From contig CAYJIR010000002.1 of the NCBI GenBank assembly GCA_964370295.1, forward strand, positions 52,583-116,582: a stretch of DNA of 64,000 nucleotides. Direction: 5' to 3'. The notes below the pieces were generated by a model, which was not told where the DNA came from, searched no databases, and saw only the letters and a list, made by a program, of their open reading frames with translations. The DNA comes from JAAYCI01 sp964370295. GTDB taxonomy: Bacteria; Bacillota; Clostridia; Oscillospirales; Ruminococcaceae. Below are positions 1 to 8,303 of this stretch, piece by piece; the stretch's first letter is position 1; each line of letters starts with the position of its first letter. Made by a program: the position numbers and the translations under genes.

Positions 1-117
1 ATAAAAGCGATATTTCAACAACTTTTCCGTGCATACTGTCCCCAAATAAGAATATTCTTTTTGTTGACACAAGTATTTTTGTGTATTTCATATAGTATGC
101 TCCGCAATCCCTACTTC

Positions 118-170
118 ATGCCCATTGAACAAACAAAAAGCGACATGTACAAATTTAAAATTGTGGAAAC
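118..170 (+). mobile_element. Truncated left end of the 255-bp hairpin element
   Basis: About 50 bp match the left end of the full copies at 27831 and 50428: an ATGCC-type terminus, then an A-rich arm containing ACAAACAAAAA, then the CAAATTTAAAATTGT stretch. The match stops near 170 and the rest of the element is missing. It has the same orientation as the full copy on the other side of rnpB. It is called from similarity only, and its upstream base pattern (ACTTC) no longer fits the ANTTA target consensus. Confidence 0.6.
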
Positions 171-225
171 ACCATGCCCAGCGCACGATACAAAATCAAG
201 CAAACTCAAAACTGATTCACAGATA

Positions 226-258
226 TAAAAAAACAGAAAGGCAAGCCACCTTTCTGTT
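226..258 (-). terminator. Intrinsic terminator of rnpB
   Basis: On the minus strand the arms ACAGAAAGG and CCTTTCTGT form a 9-bp stem followed by seven U residues, directly after the RNase P RNA 3' end. Confidence 0.85.
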
Positions 259-612
259 TTGCAAGCATCCCGTAAGCCGGGTTCTGTATTAAAGGACAAT
301 CTATCTTGGCCACCTGTCGCCAAGTGGCTCATGCCATGTAGGGGACGCGCAGGGTACGCTGAGGAAAAACCTCTGTCCCCGATGTTGCTTCCGGTAGGGT
401 TTACAGGGCCGCACAGTCTCCTGTGCGCCGGTGAGCTCTTACCTCGCCTTTCCACCCTTACCACGCACCCAAAAGGGCCGTTCGGCGGTTGCTTTCTGTT
501 GCACTTTCCCTAGGGTTGCCCCCGGCTGCCGTTAGCAGTTACCGTTCCCTTGCGAAGCCCGGACTTTCCTCACCCGCCTAAGCGAGCGCTGCCCTCTGGT
601 CTACTTGCTGTT
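258..612 (-). ncRNA. rnpB: RNase P RNA (bacterial, type A-like)
   Basis: This is the catalytic RNA of RNase P, which removes 5' leaders from pre-tRNAs. Read on the minus strand it has the hallmark 5' core GAGGAAAGTCCGGGCTTC (about 578-561), the GTGCAACAGAAAGCAACCGCC region, the GGTAAGGGTGGAAAGG segment, and the 3' core ACAGAACCCGGCTTAC (about 288-273). The 5' GCAAG near 608-604 pairs with the 3' CTTGC near 265-261, which closes helix P1 and sets the approximate ends. A terminator follows immediately. The core motifs are seen directly; the exact ends are estimates. Copies or remnants of the window's repeat element lie on both sides. Confidence 0.95.
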
Positions 613-653
613 GCTTCTATACTACGCATCATGCAACTTACCGTGTATACTTA

Positions 654-909
654 ATGCTCACTGAACAAACAAAAAATGACATATACATATTACAAAAGAT
701 CATTTTTTTGTTTGGAAAAGAACAAGGTTTTTTCCATTTCACATACAAAAACCTTGCACTTTTGTTTTCGCCTTTTCATTTAAGAGACGAAAACACAGTG
801 GAGTGCATCAAGATATTCCCCATAAAAGTGCTGTTTTAAGCACTTTTATAGCCACCGCATATCGCGGTGGGGCTGAATGAACCCCGCCGGGGTTCATTCA
901 GCAGGCATT
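654..909 (+). mobile_element. 255-bp MITE-like hairpin element, copy A
   Basis: Full-length copy flanked by a perfect 5-bp duplication, ACTTA at 649-653 and at 910-914. The left terminus reads ATGCTCACTGAAC (a variant of ATGCCTGCTGAAC) and the right terminus TTCAGCAGGCATT. Strong internal hairpins include a 12-bp stem built from AAAAGTGC/GCACTTTT (about 823-847), CCACCGC/GCGGTGG (about 853-871), and GAATGAACCCC/GGGGTTCATTC (about 876-900). There is no credible coding sequence. It lies between the 3' end of ahcY and the 5' end of rnpB. Confidence 0.85.
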
Positions 910-946
910 ACTTATCACAACAAGTCACCGGTGCGGCATAAAACAT

Positions 947-2188
947 TTATTCCACGTTCCAACTATCTAAATACTGCTTTTGTTCCGGGGTAAGTGTGTC
1001 GATGGCATAGCCTTCAAAGGCCAATTTACGTTTGGCCACTTCCCTATCTATTTCTGCCGGCACTGCATTGATAATTTCTTTTGGCGGACACTTTGCAATC
1101 ATTTGAGCGCATTTTGCCTGAATGGCAAAACTCATATCCATAATTTCAGCAGGGTGCCCGTCTCCGGATGCTAAATTCACAAGACGTCCCTCTGCCAAAA
1201 GCGACAACCAACGGCCATTGGGCATACGGTAGCCTTTAATATTATGGCGCTGTTCTTTTTCTTCACAGGCAATACGTGCCAAAGCCTCTGTATCGATTTC
1301 CACATTAAAATGGCCCGCATTGCACATAACGGCTCCATCTTTCATCTCCAGAAAATGTCTTTCGCATATAACGTCACGGCAACCGGTGACCGTAACAAAG
1401 AAATCCCCTTCTTTAGCGGCCTCATCCATGGGTTTCACATCAAAACCATCCATGATGGCCTCTATGGCCTTCACCGAATCAATTTCAGTAATCACCACAC
1501 GCGCGCCAAGACCTTTTGCACGCATGGCAACCCCTTTTCCGCACCAGCCATAGCCGTTTACCACCACGGTTTTGCCCGCCACTATAAGGTTGGTGGTGCG
1601 TGTAACACCATCCCACACCGATTGTCCGGTTCCGTAACGGTTGTCAAACAAGTGTTTACACTGGGCATCGTTCACCAGCACCATCGGAAAACGCAAAACA
1701 CCCTCACGGGCCATGGCCTGCAAACGGATCACACCCGTCGTGGTTTCCTCACAGCCACCCAACACATTTTTGCAAAGCTCCGGAAACTTTTCGTGCAACA
1801 TATGCACCAAATCACCACCGTCATCGATAACAATGTCCGGTCCTGTTTTCACCGTCTCACGCAAATGTCTTGTATACTCTTGCTCATCACACGCATGACG
1901 TGCAAACACATGCATGCCCTGTTTTGCCAAAGCTGCCGCCACATCATCCTGTGTAGAAAGTGGATTACTGCCTGTCACATACATGTCGGCGCCACCTGCG
2001 GCCAATGTTTCACACAAATAAGCCGTTTTGGCTTCCAGATGGATAGACAGGGCCACCTTCAGGCCCGCAAATGGCTTTTCATTTTCAAACTCTTTGCGTA
2101 TGCTGGCCAAAACCGGCATATGTCCTGCCACCCATTCAATTTTTCGTTGCCCACTTCCAGCCAGTTGAATGTCTAATATTTCACTCAT
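947..2188 (-). CDS. ahcY: Adenosylhomocysteinase (SAH hydrolase)
   Basis: Cytosolic NAD-dependent enzyme that splits S-adenosylhomocysteine into adenosine and homocysteine, removing the product inhibitor of methyltransferases. The 413-residue product has the EETTTGV substrate-site motif (about 147-153), the VNDAQCKHLFDNRYGTG stretch (about 172-188), the Rossmann motif NGYGWCGKG (about 211-219), and a conserved C-terminal CNAGHFNVEID region. The length fits the short bacterial/archaeal form. The ATG at 2188 follows a GAGGAG ribosome site. It is the last gene of a der-mtaD-ahcY run, 29 bp after mtaD. Having both ahcY and mtaD gives two alternative routes for SAH disposal (hydrolysis or deamination). 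Confidence 0.95.
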   Translation of the reverse strand: MSEILDIQLAGSGQRKIEWVAGHMPVLASIRKEFENEKPFAGLKVALSIHLEAKTAYLCETLAAGGADMYVTGSNPLSTQDDVAAALAKQGMHVFARHACDEQEYTRHLRETVKTGPDIVIDDGGDLVHMLHEKFPELCKNVLGGCEETTTGVIRLQAMAREGVLRFPMVLVNDAQCKHLFDNRYGTGQSVWDGVTRTTNLIVAGKTVVVNGYGWCGKGVAMRAKGLGARVVITEIDSVKAIEAIMDGFDVKPMDEAAKEGDFFVTVTGCRDVICERHFLEMKDGAVMCNAGHFNVEIDTEALARIACEEKEQRHNIKGYRMPNGRWLSLLAEGRLVNLASGDGHPAEIMDMSFAIQAKCAQMIAKCPPKEIINAVPAEIDREVAKRKLAFEGYAIDTLTPEQKQYLDSWNVE

Positions 2189-2217
2189 ATCACACGCTCC
2201 TCAATAATTTTTCTGTT

Positions 2218-3510
2218 TTAATGCACCAAATATTTTTGACGCAGACGTTCCATCTCAAAGTAAATGCGCTCTTCATCCAGTGTTATTAGGCTTCTATTTT
2301 GCATTAACCAACGGCCTGCCACCATCACACTGTCTACTTCACTGCCGTTGGCCGCATACACCAGCGCCGTTAACAGGTTATTTTGTGGTTGAAACTGCGG
2401 ACAATTTAAATCCAGCAAGAGCAAATCAGCGCTTTTTCCTTCTTCTAGGCTACCCACTTCTTCTTGCAACCCCAAAGCATAGGCTCCACCCAATGTGGCA
2501 CAGTGCAAAACCTGCTGTGCCGACGCACTTTGCGCATTGCGCATTGTGCCTTTATGGATGTAGGATAGCGTTGACATTTCGCGAAACAAATTAAGGCTGT
2601 TGTTTGAGGCCGGCCCATCTGTGCCAAGGCACAGGTTAACCCCTGCCTCTTGCAAAGCTTCAAACGGTGCAAACCCATTGCCCAGCTTCATGTTGCTGAT
2701 GGGATTCATAGCCACCGACACATCGTGTTCTGCCAGCAGTTCCCTATCTTCATCGCTTAAATACACCCCATGTGCCGCCAGTGTGGGACACGAAAACAGA
2801 CCAATCTTAGCCAGATATTGCACCGGGCTTAGCCCATGTTGTTTTTTGCAGGTTTCCACCTCATATTCTGTTTCGGAAACATGGATATGAAACCCAAGTG
2901 AACGCTCGTTTGCCAGCTCTACAAGTTCTTTTAAGTAGCTCTCGCAACAGGTGTATATAGCATGAGGTCCAAGCCGAAAGCTCACGGCAGCCCTGCTATT
3001 TTTGCCCTCATCTATCTCTTGCAAAGCCTCTTGCAAGCGACGCTCTCCACCGGCTTTGTCGTCTTCTTGACAGGCAAGACCACGGCTGATAACCGCACGC
3101 AGGCCACTTTCTTCGGCACAACGCAAACCCTCGCCGCAAAACATATGCATGTCAGCATAGGTGGTGGTTCCTGTGCGTATCATCTCCACTGCCGAAAGCA
3201 TATTGCACCAGTGGGCATCTTGCGCCACCATCTCATCTTCCACCGGCATAATGCGTTCAAAAAGCCAAGTGTGAAAGGCAAGGTCGTCGGCATAATTGCG
3301 AAACAGGCTCATGTAGGCATGGGTATGTGCATTGATAAGCCCGGGTGTAACCAGTTTTCCTTTGGCGTCTATCACTTCTTTGGCCTCATGTTTCCCATTT
3401 GGCTCGCAAAGTGATGCTATTTTTCCATTTTTAATTAAAATATCGCAAAAGGCAACGTGAGGCATGGGCTTCCACACAAGAACTTGTCCGTTTCGAATCC
3501 ATGTGTCCAT
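2218..3510 (-). CDS. mtaD: 5-methylthioadenosine/S-adenosylhomocysteine deaminase
   Basis: Amidohydrolase-superfamily enzyme expected to deaminate the adenine ring of MTA, SAH or 5'-deoxyadenosine to the inosyl form. The 430-residue product carries the metal ligand motif NAHTHAYM (about 60-67), LGPHAIYTC (about 180), HIHVSETEYEVE (about 212-223) with the next metal His and the catalytic Glu region, and LGTDGPASNNSLN with the metal Asp. An AAGGGGG ribosome site precedes the ATG. The gene starts 10 bp after the der stop and is followed by ahcY, so the three are probably co-transcribed. 5'-deoxyadenosine from radical SAM enzymes, such as the DUF512 protein upstream, is a plausible extra substrate; that is inference. 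Confidence 0.9.
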   Translation of the reverse strand: MDTWIRNGQVLVWKPMPHVAFCDILIKNGKIASLCEPNGKHEAKEVIDAKGKLVTPGLINAHTHAYMSLFRNYADDLAFHTWLFERIMPVEDEMVAQDAHWCNMLSAVEMIRTGTTTYADMHMFCGEGLRCAEESGLRAVISRGLACQEDDKAGGERRLQEALQEIDEGKNSRAAVSFRLGPHAIYTCCESYLKELVELANERSLGFHIHVSETEYEVETCKKQHGLSPVQYLAKIGLFSCPTLAAHGVYLSDEDRELLAEHDVSVAMNPISNMKLGNGFAPFEALQEAGVNLCLGTDGPASNNSLNLFREMSTLSYIHKGTMRNAQSASAQQVLHCATLGGAYALGLQEEVGSLEEGKSADLLLLDLNCPQFQPQNNLLTALVYAANGSEVDSVMVAGRWLMQNRSLITLDEERIYFEMERLRQKYLVH

Positions 3511-3520
3511 TTCTGCCCCC

Positions 3521-4846
3521 TTACTTGTCTTTATCTCGCTCTCGCTCTAAAATACGAATGGGTGTGCCCTCTAGGCCAAATACACCGCGAATTTGGTTTT
3601 CCAAATATCTTTTATAAGAAAAATGGAACAATTCCCTGTTGTTTACGAAAAACGCAAAGGTAGGAGGCCTTGTGGACACCTGTGTGATATAGTAAATTTT
3701 AAGGCGTTTCCCGCGATCTGTTGGCGGTTGCACACGTGCCGTGGCATCGGCCAACAAGCTGTTAAGCTTGCCTGTGGTGATGCGCATGGCATTTTGATTG
3801 TCCACATAGCGAATAAGCTCCAACAGTTTCGTCACGCGTTGCCCCGTTTTAGCCGAGATAAAAATAATGGGTGCATAGGACATAAACGAAAAATCATTTT
3901 CCAATTTTTTTCGTTGTTCATCCATTGTTTTTTCATCTTTTTCCACGGCGTCCCATTTGTTTACCACAATGATACACGCCTTGCCGGCCTCGTGTGCAAA
4001 CCCGGCCACCTTGCTATCTTGCTCCGTAAACCCCACGGTGGCATCGATTAGAATCACGGCCACACGTGCACGTTCCACAGCCGCTAAGCTACGCACTACG
4101 CTATAGCGCTCCACCCCATCTTCCACCTTACTGCGGCGACGCAGACCGGCTGTATCAATGAAGGTGAAACTGCCGCATTCGTTGTCTACGTCCGAATCTA
4201 CGGCATCGCGTGTGGTGCCGGCTTCGTCGGCCACGATCATACGCTCTTCGCCTAAAAGGTAATTCACAAGGCTGGATTTCCCCACATTGGGGCGCCCAAT
4301 GACCGCCACAGGAATGCGCTCATCGTCGTCGTCTGCCTCATCAGCCTGCGGCAGACACTTCACCACCTCGTCCAGCAAATCCCCTGTACCATGCCCATGT
4401 ACAGAAGACACCGGATAGGGGTCTCCCATACCCAAGGTATAGAAATCGTACAATTCCAAGGGGATAGCCCCCGGTGAATCGGCTTTATTCACCACTAAGA
4501 AAACCGGCTTACCACTGCGCAAAAGCAGCGGCGCTATATCGGCATCTGTGGCAGTGACGCCACAACGCAAATCTGTGATAAACAAAATTGCATCAGCCAT
4601 ATCAATGGCAATTTGCGCTTGTTCTCGCATGCGGCGCAATAAACCATCATCACTGGCAGGCTCCATGCCACCGGTATCTATAAGCAAAAACTCGCACCCA
4701 CACCACTCGGCATTGGCACAAAGCCTGTCACGCGTAACACCGGGTTCGTCTTCCACTATGGCAAGACGCCTGCCCACCAGCTTATTAAACAAGGTAGATT
4801 TTCCTACATTGGGGCGCCCCACCACGGCAACAATCGGTTTTGACAT
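3521..4846 (-). CDS. der: Ribosome biogenesis GTPase Der (EngA)
   Basis: Tandem-GTPase protein needed for maturation of the 50S ribosomal subunit. The 441-residue product has the first G domain with GRPNVGKST (about 10-18), DTGGME and VNKAD, the second with GRPNVGKSS, DTAGLRR and VNKWD, and a C-terminal KH-like domain. The start at 4846 follows AAAGGAG. A longer in-frame reading would begin inside the upstream repeat element and is rejected. The gene normally lies beside the DUF512 gene, as here, but repeat copy B now separates the two. Confidence 0.95.
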   Translation of the reverse strand: MSKPIVAVVGRPNVGKSTLFNKLVGRRLAIVEDEPGVTRDRLCANAEWCGCEFLLIDTGGMEPASDDGLLRRMREQAQIAIDMADAILFITDLRCGVTATDADIAPLLLRSGKPVFLVVNKADSPGAIPLELYDFYTLGMGDPYPVSSVHGHGTGDLLDEVVKCLPQADEADDDDERIPVAVIGRPNVGKSSLVNYLLGEERMIVADEAGTTRDAVDSDVDNECGSFTFIDTAGLRRRSKVEDGVERYSVVRSLAAVERARVAVILIDATVGFTEQDSKVAGFAHEAGKACIIVVNKWDAVEKDEKTMDEQRKKLENDFSFMSYAPIIFISAKTGQRVTKLLELIRYVDNQNAMRITTGKLNSLLADATARVQPPTDRGKRLKIYYITQVSTRPPTFAFFVNNRELFHFSYKRYLENQIRGVFGLEGTPIRILERERDKDK

Positions 4847-4874
4847 GCCTGCTCCTTTTACTATTCTATAATTA

Positions 4875-5129
4875 ATGCCTGCTGAATGAACCCCTGCGGG
4901 GTTCATTCAGCCCCACCGCGGTACGCGGTAGCCATAAAAGTGCTAAAAACAGCACTTTTATGGGGCATATCTTGATGCACTCCACTGTGTTTTCGCCCCT
5001 CATAATAAAAGGCGAAAACAAAAGTGCAAGGTTTTTATGTGAAATATGGGAAAAACCTTGCACTTTTCCAAGCGAAAAATGCCGTTTTATAATTTGGAAA
5101 TGTCATTTTTCGCTTGTTCAGTGGGCATT
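4875..5129 (-). mobile_element. 255-bp MITE-like hairpin element, copy B
   Basis: Full-length copy in the opposite orientation to copy A, flanked by the perfect 5-bp duplication AATTA (4870-4874 and 5130-5134). The termini are ATGCCTGCTGAA and a variant GTTCAGTGGGCATT. Its distal stem reads CAAGCGAAAAATG/CATTTTTCGCTTG, whereas other copies have CAAACAAAAAA/TTTTTTGTTTG; both arms have changed together. A 17-bp stem AAAAGTGCAAGGTTTTT/AAAAACCTTGCACTTTT is perfect here. The flanking duplication contains the last two bases of the DUF512 stop codon. It lies between DUF512 and der. Confidence 0.88.
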
Positions 5130-5131
5130 AA

Positions 5132-6433
5132 TTATGTTTGCAAAATTTCCCACAAAAGACTCTGTTCGTCACAAGGCACCACTTGCACTTGTAACGCTTG
5201 CGAAAGTTCTTCCACACTCATGCCACACAAAAATAAATCTCCCTCGCTGCGCAGCATAGTGTTAGAAATCAGCAGCTGTTTTGCCTTCAATTTCCCACGC
5301 AATTGCGTCAATAAATCCTCCCCTGTCAGCAAACCTGCCACGGTGATACTTTCCCCAAAAAAGTCGTTGCGTATCTCGTGCACCGGCACTTTCAGTTTTG
5401 GAAAACGATTTTCCAAAGCACACATCAAATCTCTCAAAAGAGGTGCACTAAGCGCCCCTGTTGCAATTTCAGACGTCATTGGCGTGCCATTTAATATGCT
5501 TGTTTGCAATTCCTCTATAAAAGTGTCATGCATCATACGCCACATGCCCACACCATTTTCCAATTGCCAAAAATCTTCGTAAAACTCATAAGATGGCAAA
5601 GGACGCCCTGCCAACAAAAACCACTCGTCGGAAGGAAACACAAGCCGTTGATTATACTTTTTTAAAAAAAGTTCACCATAAGAAAGCAATATATCTAGCT
5701 GCACAGTTGCGCTTTGCTGTGTATAAGCTTCAAGTGGTGGTAAGCCTTGCCTATGCCGTGTTAAACCCACTGGCACTGCCGCTATGCTTTGCAAGGCAGG
5801 ATATAGCGTTTCCAACCACTCTATACTTTTACGCAGTTCCTGCCCATCGTTTATGCCGGGACACAGCACCAGTTGTGTATTCAACGCAATATCCGCTTTT
5901 GCAAGACGTGGTAAAAACGCCAATGCCTCGCCTGCCTTTTTATTGCCCATTAGCTCACAGCGCAGCCGTGGATTTGCTGTGTGCACACTCACATTAACCG
6001 GCGATATACGCATTTCAATGATGCGTTCTATTTCCCGCTCTTCCAAATTGGTAAGCGTTATATAATTCCCAAATAAAAAACCCAGGCGTTCGTCATCATC
6101 TTTAAAATACAGCGAAGAACGCAGGCCTTTTGGCAGTTGGTCTACAAAACAAAATCGACAACGATTTTTACAAGACTGCTGAGGGCTAATGAGATAACTT
6201 GCAAAACAACAGCCCAAAGGCTGTGTCTCTTCTTTTTGTACACAATAGCGATGCAAAGGCCCTTGTTCACTTTTTGCAGCCTCTACAACGGGGTTTTCGC
6301 TTGCGGCATAAAACTCATAATCTATCCCGTCTAAAATATCATGCCCATCTATTGAAGAAAGCCACATACCACTGCGCAGGCCTGCTCTGTATGCGGGGCT
6401 GTCCCGCTCTACTGTAACAATTTGAACCGCCAC
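5132..6433 (-). CDS. DUF512 family radical SAM protein with N-terminal PDZ domain
   Basis: The 433-residue cytosolic protein has a PDZ-like segment (about 1-60), a radical SAM domain with the iron-sulfur motif CxxxCxxC at Cys88, Cys92 and Cys95 followed by FVDQLPKG, and the C-terminal DUF512 region. The family is conserved in Firmicutes and cyanobacteria and typically sits beside der; its substrate is not established. The ATG at 6433 is the first in-frame start. The stop codon TAA at 5134-5132 lies in the AATTA duplication made by repeat copy B, so the element inserted exactly at the gene's end. It is the first gene of a minus-strand run, with an upstream terminator after rpmF. Confidence 0.9.
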   Translation of the reverse strand: MAVQIVTVERDSPAYRAGLRSGMWLSSIDGHDILDGIDYEFYAASENPVVEAAKSEQGPLHRYCVQKEETQPLGCCFASYLISPQQSCKNRCRFCFVDQLPKGLRSSLYFKDDDERLGFLFGNYITLTNLEEREIERIIEMRISPVNVSVHTANPRLRCELMGNKKAGEALAFLPRLAKADIALNTQLVLCPGINDGQELRKSIEWLETLYPALQSIAAVPVGLTRHRQGLPPLEAYTQQSATVQLDILLSYGELFLKKYNQRLVFPSDEWFLLAGRPLPSYEFYEDFWQLENGVGMWRMMHDTFIEELQTSILNGTPMTSEIATGALSAPLLRDLMCALENRFPKLKVPVHEIRNDFFGESITVAGLLTGEDLLTQLRGKLKAKQLLISNTMLRSEGDLFLCGMSVEELSQALQVQVVPCDEQSLLWEILQT

Positions 6434-6499
6434 GCATTGCCCCCTTTTACAGGCCGCTTACACCCCGGCTCCTGCATTATTCCTTTTGAAATGAAAACA

Positions 6500-6519
6500 C
6501 AGGGGCAACAATACCCCTG
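6500..6519 (-). terminator. Probable terminator after rpmF
   Basis: Minus-strand stem CAGGGG/CCCCTG with an 8-nt loop, followed by GTGTTTTCATTT. It ends the yceD-rpmF unit before the DUF512 gene. The U-run is interrupted, so read-through is possible. Confidence 0.6.
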
Positions 6520-6530
6520 CGCCACACTGT

Positions 6531-6716
6531 TTACGCCTCTTTTTGTTTTACCACTTCGCGGCCTTTGTAAAAACCGCAATTTCCACACACTTGGTGTGGC
6601 ACCCGGTAAGAACCGCACTGTGCGCAATTCACAAGGGTAGGAGCGTCGATTTTCCATACATTGGAACGACGTTTGTCTCTACGAGCTTTCGAATGTTTCC
6701 TTTTTGGCACTGCCAT
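6531..6716 (-). CDS. rpmF: Ribosomal protein L32 (bL32)
   Basis: Sixty-one-residue large-subunit ribosomal protein. It begins MAVPKRKHSKARRDKRR and has two CxxC pairs (CAQC and CGNC) forming the zinc-binding form of L32. The start at 6716 is chosen because GGAGGTG stands just upstream; an earlier in-frame codon adds only three residues and lacks a ribosome site. It follows yceD by 45 bp, the usual gene pair in Firmicutes, and shares its promoter. Confidence 0.96.
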   Translation of the reverse strand: MAVPKRKHSKARRDKRRSNVWKIDAPTLVNCAQCGSYRVPHQVCGNCGFYKGREVVKQKEA

Positions 6717-6761
6717 GATAAGCACCTCCCTCTATCTTGGCCATCCCGCCCGATACACGGG

Positions 6762-7271
6762 TCAGTCTTTGCTATCGTTTTCGTCTAATAGGCCCAAAAG
6801 AGCCTGCCAACGTGGATCCACTTCCTGTTTGTCTTGTTTGCAACTGCATGTCTCTTTTAACTGGCCACAGTGCATACAAAGCCCCTCACAAGTGGGCTTG
6901 CATAAAAGCACGTGGTCTACATCCATCAAGAGTTCCTCATAGGCAAGCTCTGCTAAATCCAAACCGCCTGTTTTTGTAAACGGCAACTGCAAAAATTCGT
7001 GCTGTAATTCCTGTGGCGTGATGCGAAAAGAACTTTCCACTCTCCACTCTTTTTGCAACTCCAACAAACAACGCGCACAAACCGCCTCAATATCCGCACA
7101 AACGCACATTTCCAGTTGCACTGCGCCGTTATCTGCCACAGCCTCGTAGCGCACCCGCAAAGGTTTTACCACATCAAAGCCATCAAACTCATGCCCTGAT
7201 ACCTCGCAATCAAACTCACCCACACTGCACTTTTCTCTTAGAGAAAACAGCGTTTGTAAATCTAATTCCAT
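6762..7271 (-). CDS. YceD/DUF177 family protein
   Basis: The 169-residue product belongs to the YceD (DUF177) family encoded upstream of rpmF in most bacteria and linked to 23S rRNA or large-subunit assembly. It has the central VCARCL motif (about 105-110) and a C-terminal cysteine cluster CEGLCMHCG followed by CSC, which looks like a metal site. It has no signal peptide. It is the first gene after a clear sigma-A promoter at 7342-7370. Confidence 0.9.
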   Translation of the reverse strand: MELDLQTLFSLREKCSVGEFDCEVSGHEFDGFDVVKPLRVRYEAVADNGAVQLEMCVCADIEAVCARCLLELQKEWRVESSFRITPQELQHEFLQLPFTKTGGLDLAELAYEELLMDVDHVLLCKPTCEGLCMHCGQLKETCSCKQDKQEVDPRWQALLGLLDENDSKD

Positions 7272-7341
7272 GCAAAAAACCTCACTATTTGCGCTACACT
7301 ACAAAACCCTTTGCTTTATTCCGCAAAGGCACTGCCAGATA

Positions 7342-7370
7342 ATTATACCGAAACTCGAGACTTTTGTCAA
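7342..7370 (-). promoter_or_regulatory. Sigma-A promoter of yceD-rpmF
   Basis: On the minus strand TTGACA (7370-7365), a 17-bp spacer and TATAAT (7347-7342): a consensus promoter about 70 bp before the yceD start. Confidence 0.9.
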
Positions 7371-7479
7371 GAATTATGCCTTATGTTTTTCGATTTTTCC
7401 TTTAAAAAACATATAGAATTTCATGGTTGTATAGCCAAGCAACAAAAACCCATCGACTGTTACATAGCCACATATATTT

Positions 7480-7770
7480 TTACGGCGCACCACTTGCAAT
7501 GGCAATGATTCTATCCAGTGTACTTTTGCTAAATTTATCCAACATCATGTTCGAGCCACCCACCACAGCAAGCAAATCCTCTTCTGCCAACTCGCCGTCG
7601 TTTTGCGCAAAGTCCGCTTCGCTTAAAGAAAATCCCTCTTTTTGTGCCAAGCAAAACAATGCGGTTTTCGCATCATGTTCATCCTCCTGCACACACAACG
7701 CTTCTATTTCTTCACACAAAGCATCAAATTCGCTGATTTTTTTTAGGAAGTCTATCGCTCTCTTTGTCAT
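7480..7770 (-). CDS. Nif11-type leader peptide (putative RiPP precursor)
   Basis: A 96-residue product. The N-terminal part (1-72) looks like a Nif11/NHLP-type leader: MTKRAIDFLKKISEFD, a helical Glu-rich stretch, LAQKEGFSLSEADFAQ, and the cleavage-type motif GELAEEDLLAVVGG. After the double Gly, 24 residues remain, Ser/Thr-containing and amphipathic (SNMMLDKFSKSTLD...), with no Cys. The start at 7770 follows GAGGGGG; an ATG at 7785 overlapping the sigma stop has no such site. It lies directly after the ECF sigma gene. No modifying enzyme, peptidase or ABC exporter is nearby, so whether it is processed is open. It could instead be a signalling or sigma-control peptide. Confidence 0.75.
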   Translation of the reverse strand: MTKRAIDFLKKISEFDALCEEIEALCVQEDEHDAKTALFCLAQKEGFSLSEADFAQNDGELAEEDLLAVVGGSNMMLDKFSKSTLDRIIAIASGAP

Positions 7771-7781
7771 AATATGCCCCC

Positions 7782-8303
7782 TCATTTATACGTTTCGTTC
7801 TCTTTATTTTCTTCCCTCATATATTTTTCCAATTTTTTCAGCGCTATCGATTGCAAATAACGCACATTTGCATAGCTTACTTGCACACGAGCAGCCACCT
7901 CTTTGGCCGGCATTTCGTGATAAAATCGTAAAATCAAAATCTCTCTCTCTCTCTTTGGCAACCGCTCTAAAGCACACGCCAACTGTTCAAGCTGTTCTGT
8001 TTTTATCAGCATTTCCTCGGGCGAGGGCTGTGTGTCTGTCTGTTCTTCCATTTCATCTTTATATATCTGTGGCTTTTTGCGCCTGTAGTAATCATACACA
8101 GTGTTACGGCTTATTGTATACACCCAGGTGGATATACTTGCCTTCTCTCCATTATATCGCCATAGGCTAGCCACAATTTTAGAAAATATTTCAGAGACCA
8201 ACTCTTTGGCATCCTCTTCATTGTTTATGCGTCTCCTCACATATTGTTCCACTTTTTTTCCATAGCTAAGATAAATTTCTTCCGCACCCAAACACTTAGT
8301 CAT
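7782..8303 (-). CDS. ECF-type RNA polymerase sigma factor
   Basis: The 173-residue product has sigma region 2 (about 6-75; core KELVSEIFSKIVASLWRY, then TWVYTISRNTVYDYYRRKK) and region 4 (about 110-165; LPKREREILILRFYHE and the recognition helix near VSYANVRYLQS). Its start ATG at 8303 overlaps the end of the upstream peptide gene (ATGACTAA), after an AAGGGGG site, indicating translational coupling. No canonical anti-sigma membrane protein is encoded nearby. The flanking leader-like peptides take that genomic position, so one of them may regulate the sigma factor; that is inference. The giant surface-protein gene immediately upstream is a plausible target. Confidence 0.92.
   Translation of the reverse strand: MTKCLGAEEIYLSYGKKVEQYVRRRINNEEDAKELVSEIFSKIVASLWRYNGEKASISTWVYTISRNTVYDYYRRKKPQIYKDEMEEQTDTQPSPEEMLIKTEQLEQLACALERLPKREREILILRFYHEMPAKEVAARVQVSYANVRYLQSIALKKLEKYMREENKENETYK

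Noticed and set aside
654..839. Short open frame inside element copy A, with similar peptides in copies B and D (KNLALLFSPF, ENTVECIKI)
   Set aside because: The peptides are alike because the DNA is alike. There is no ribosome site, the frame differs in length between copies, and the frame runs through hairpin arms. I treat the element as non-coding.
1244..2176. Long open frame opposite ahcY
   Set aside because: Antisense shadow of a clearly conserved enzyme; the translation is rich in His/Cys and has no family features.
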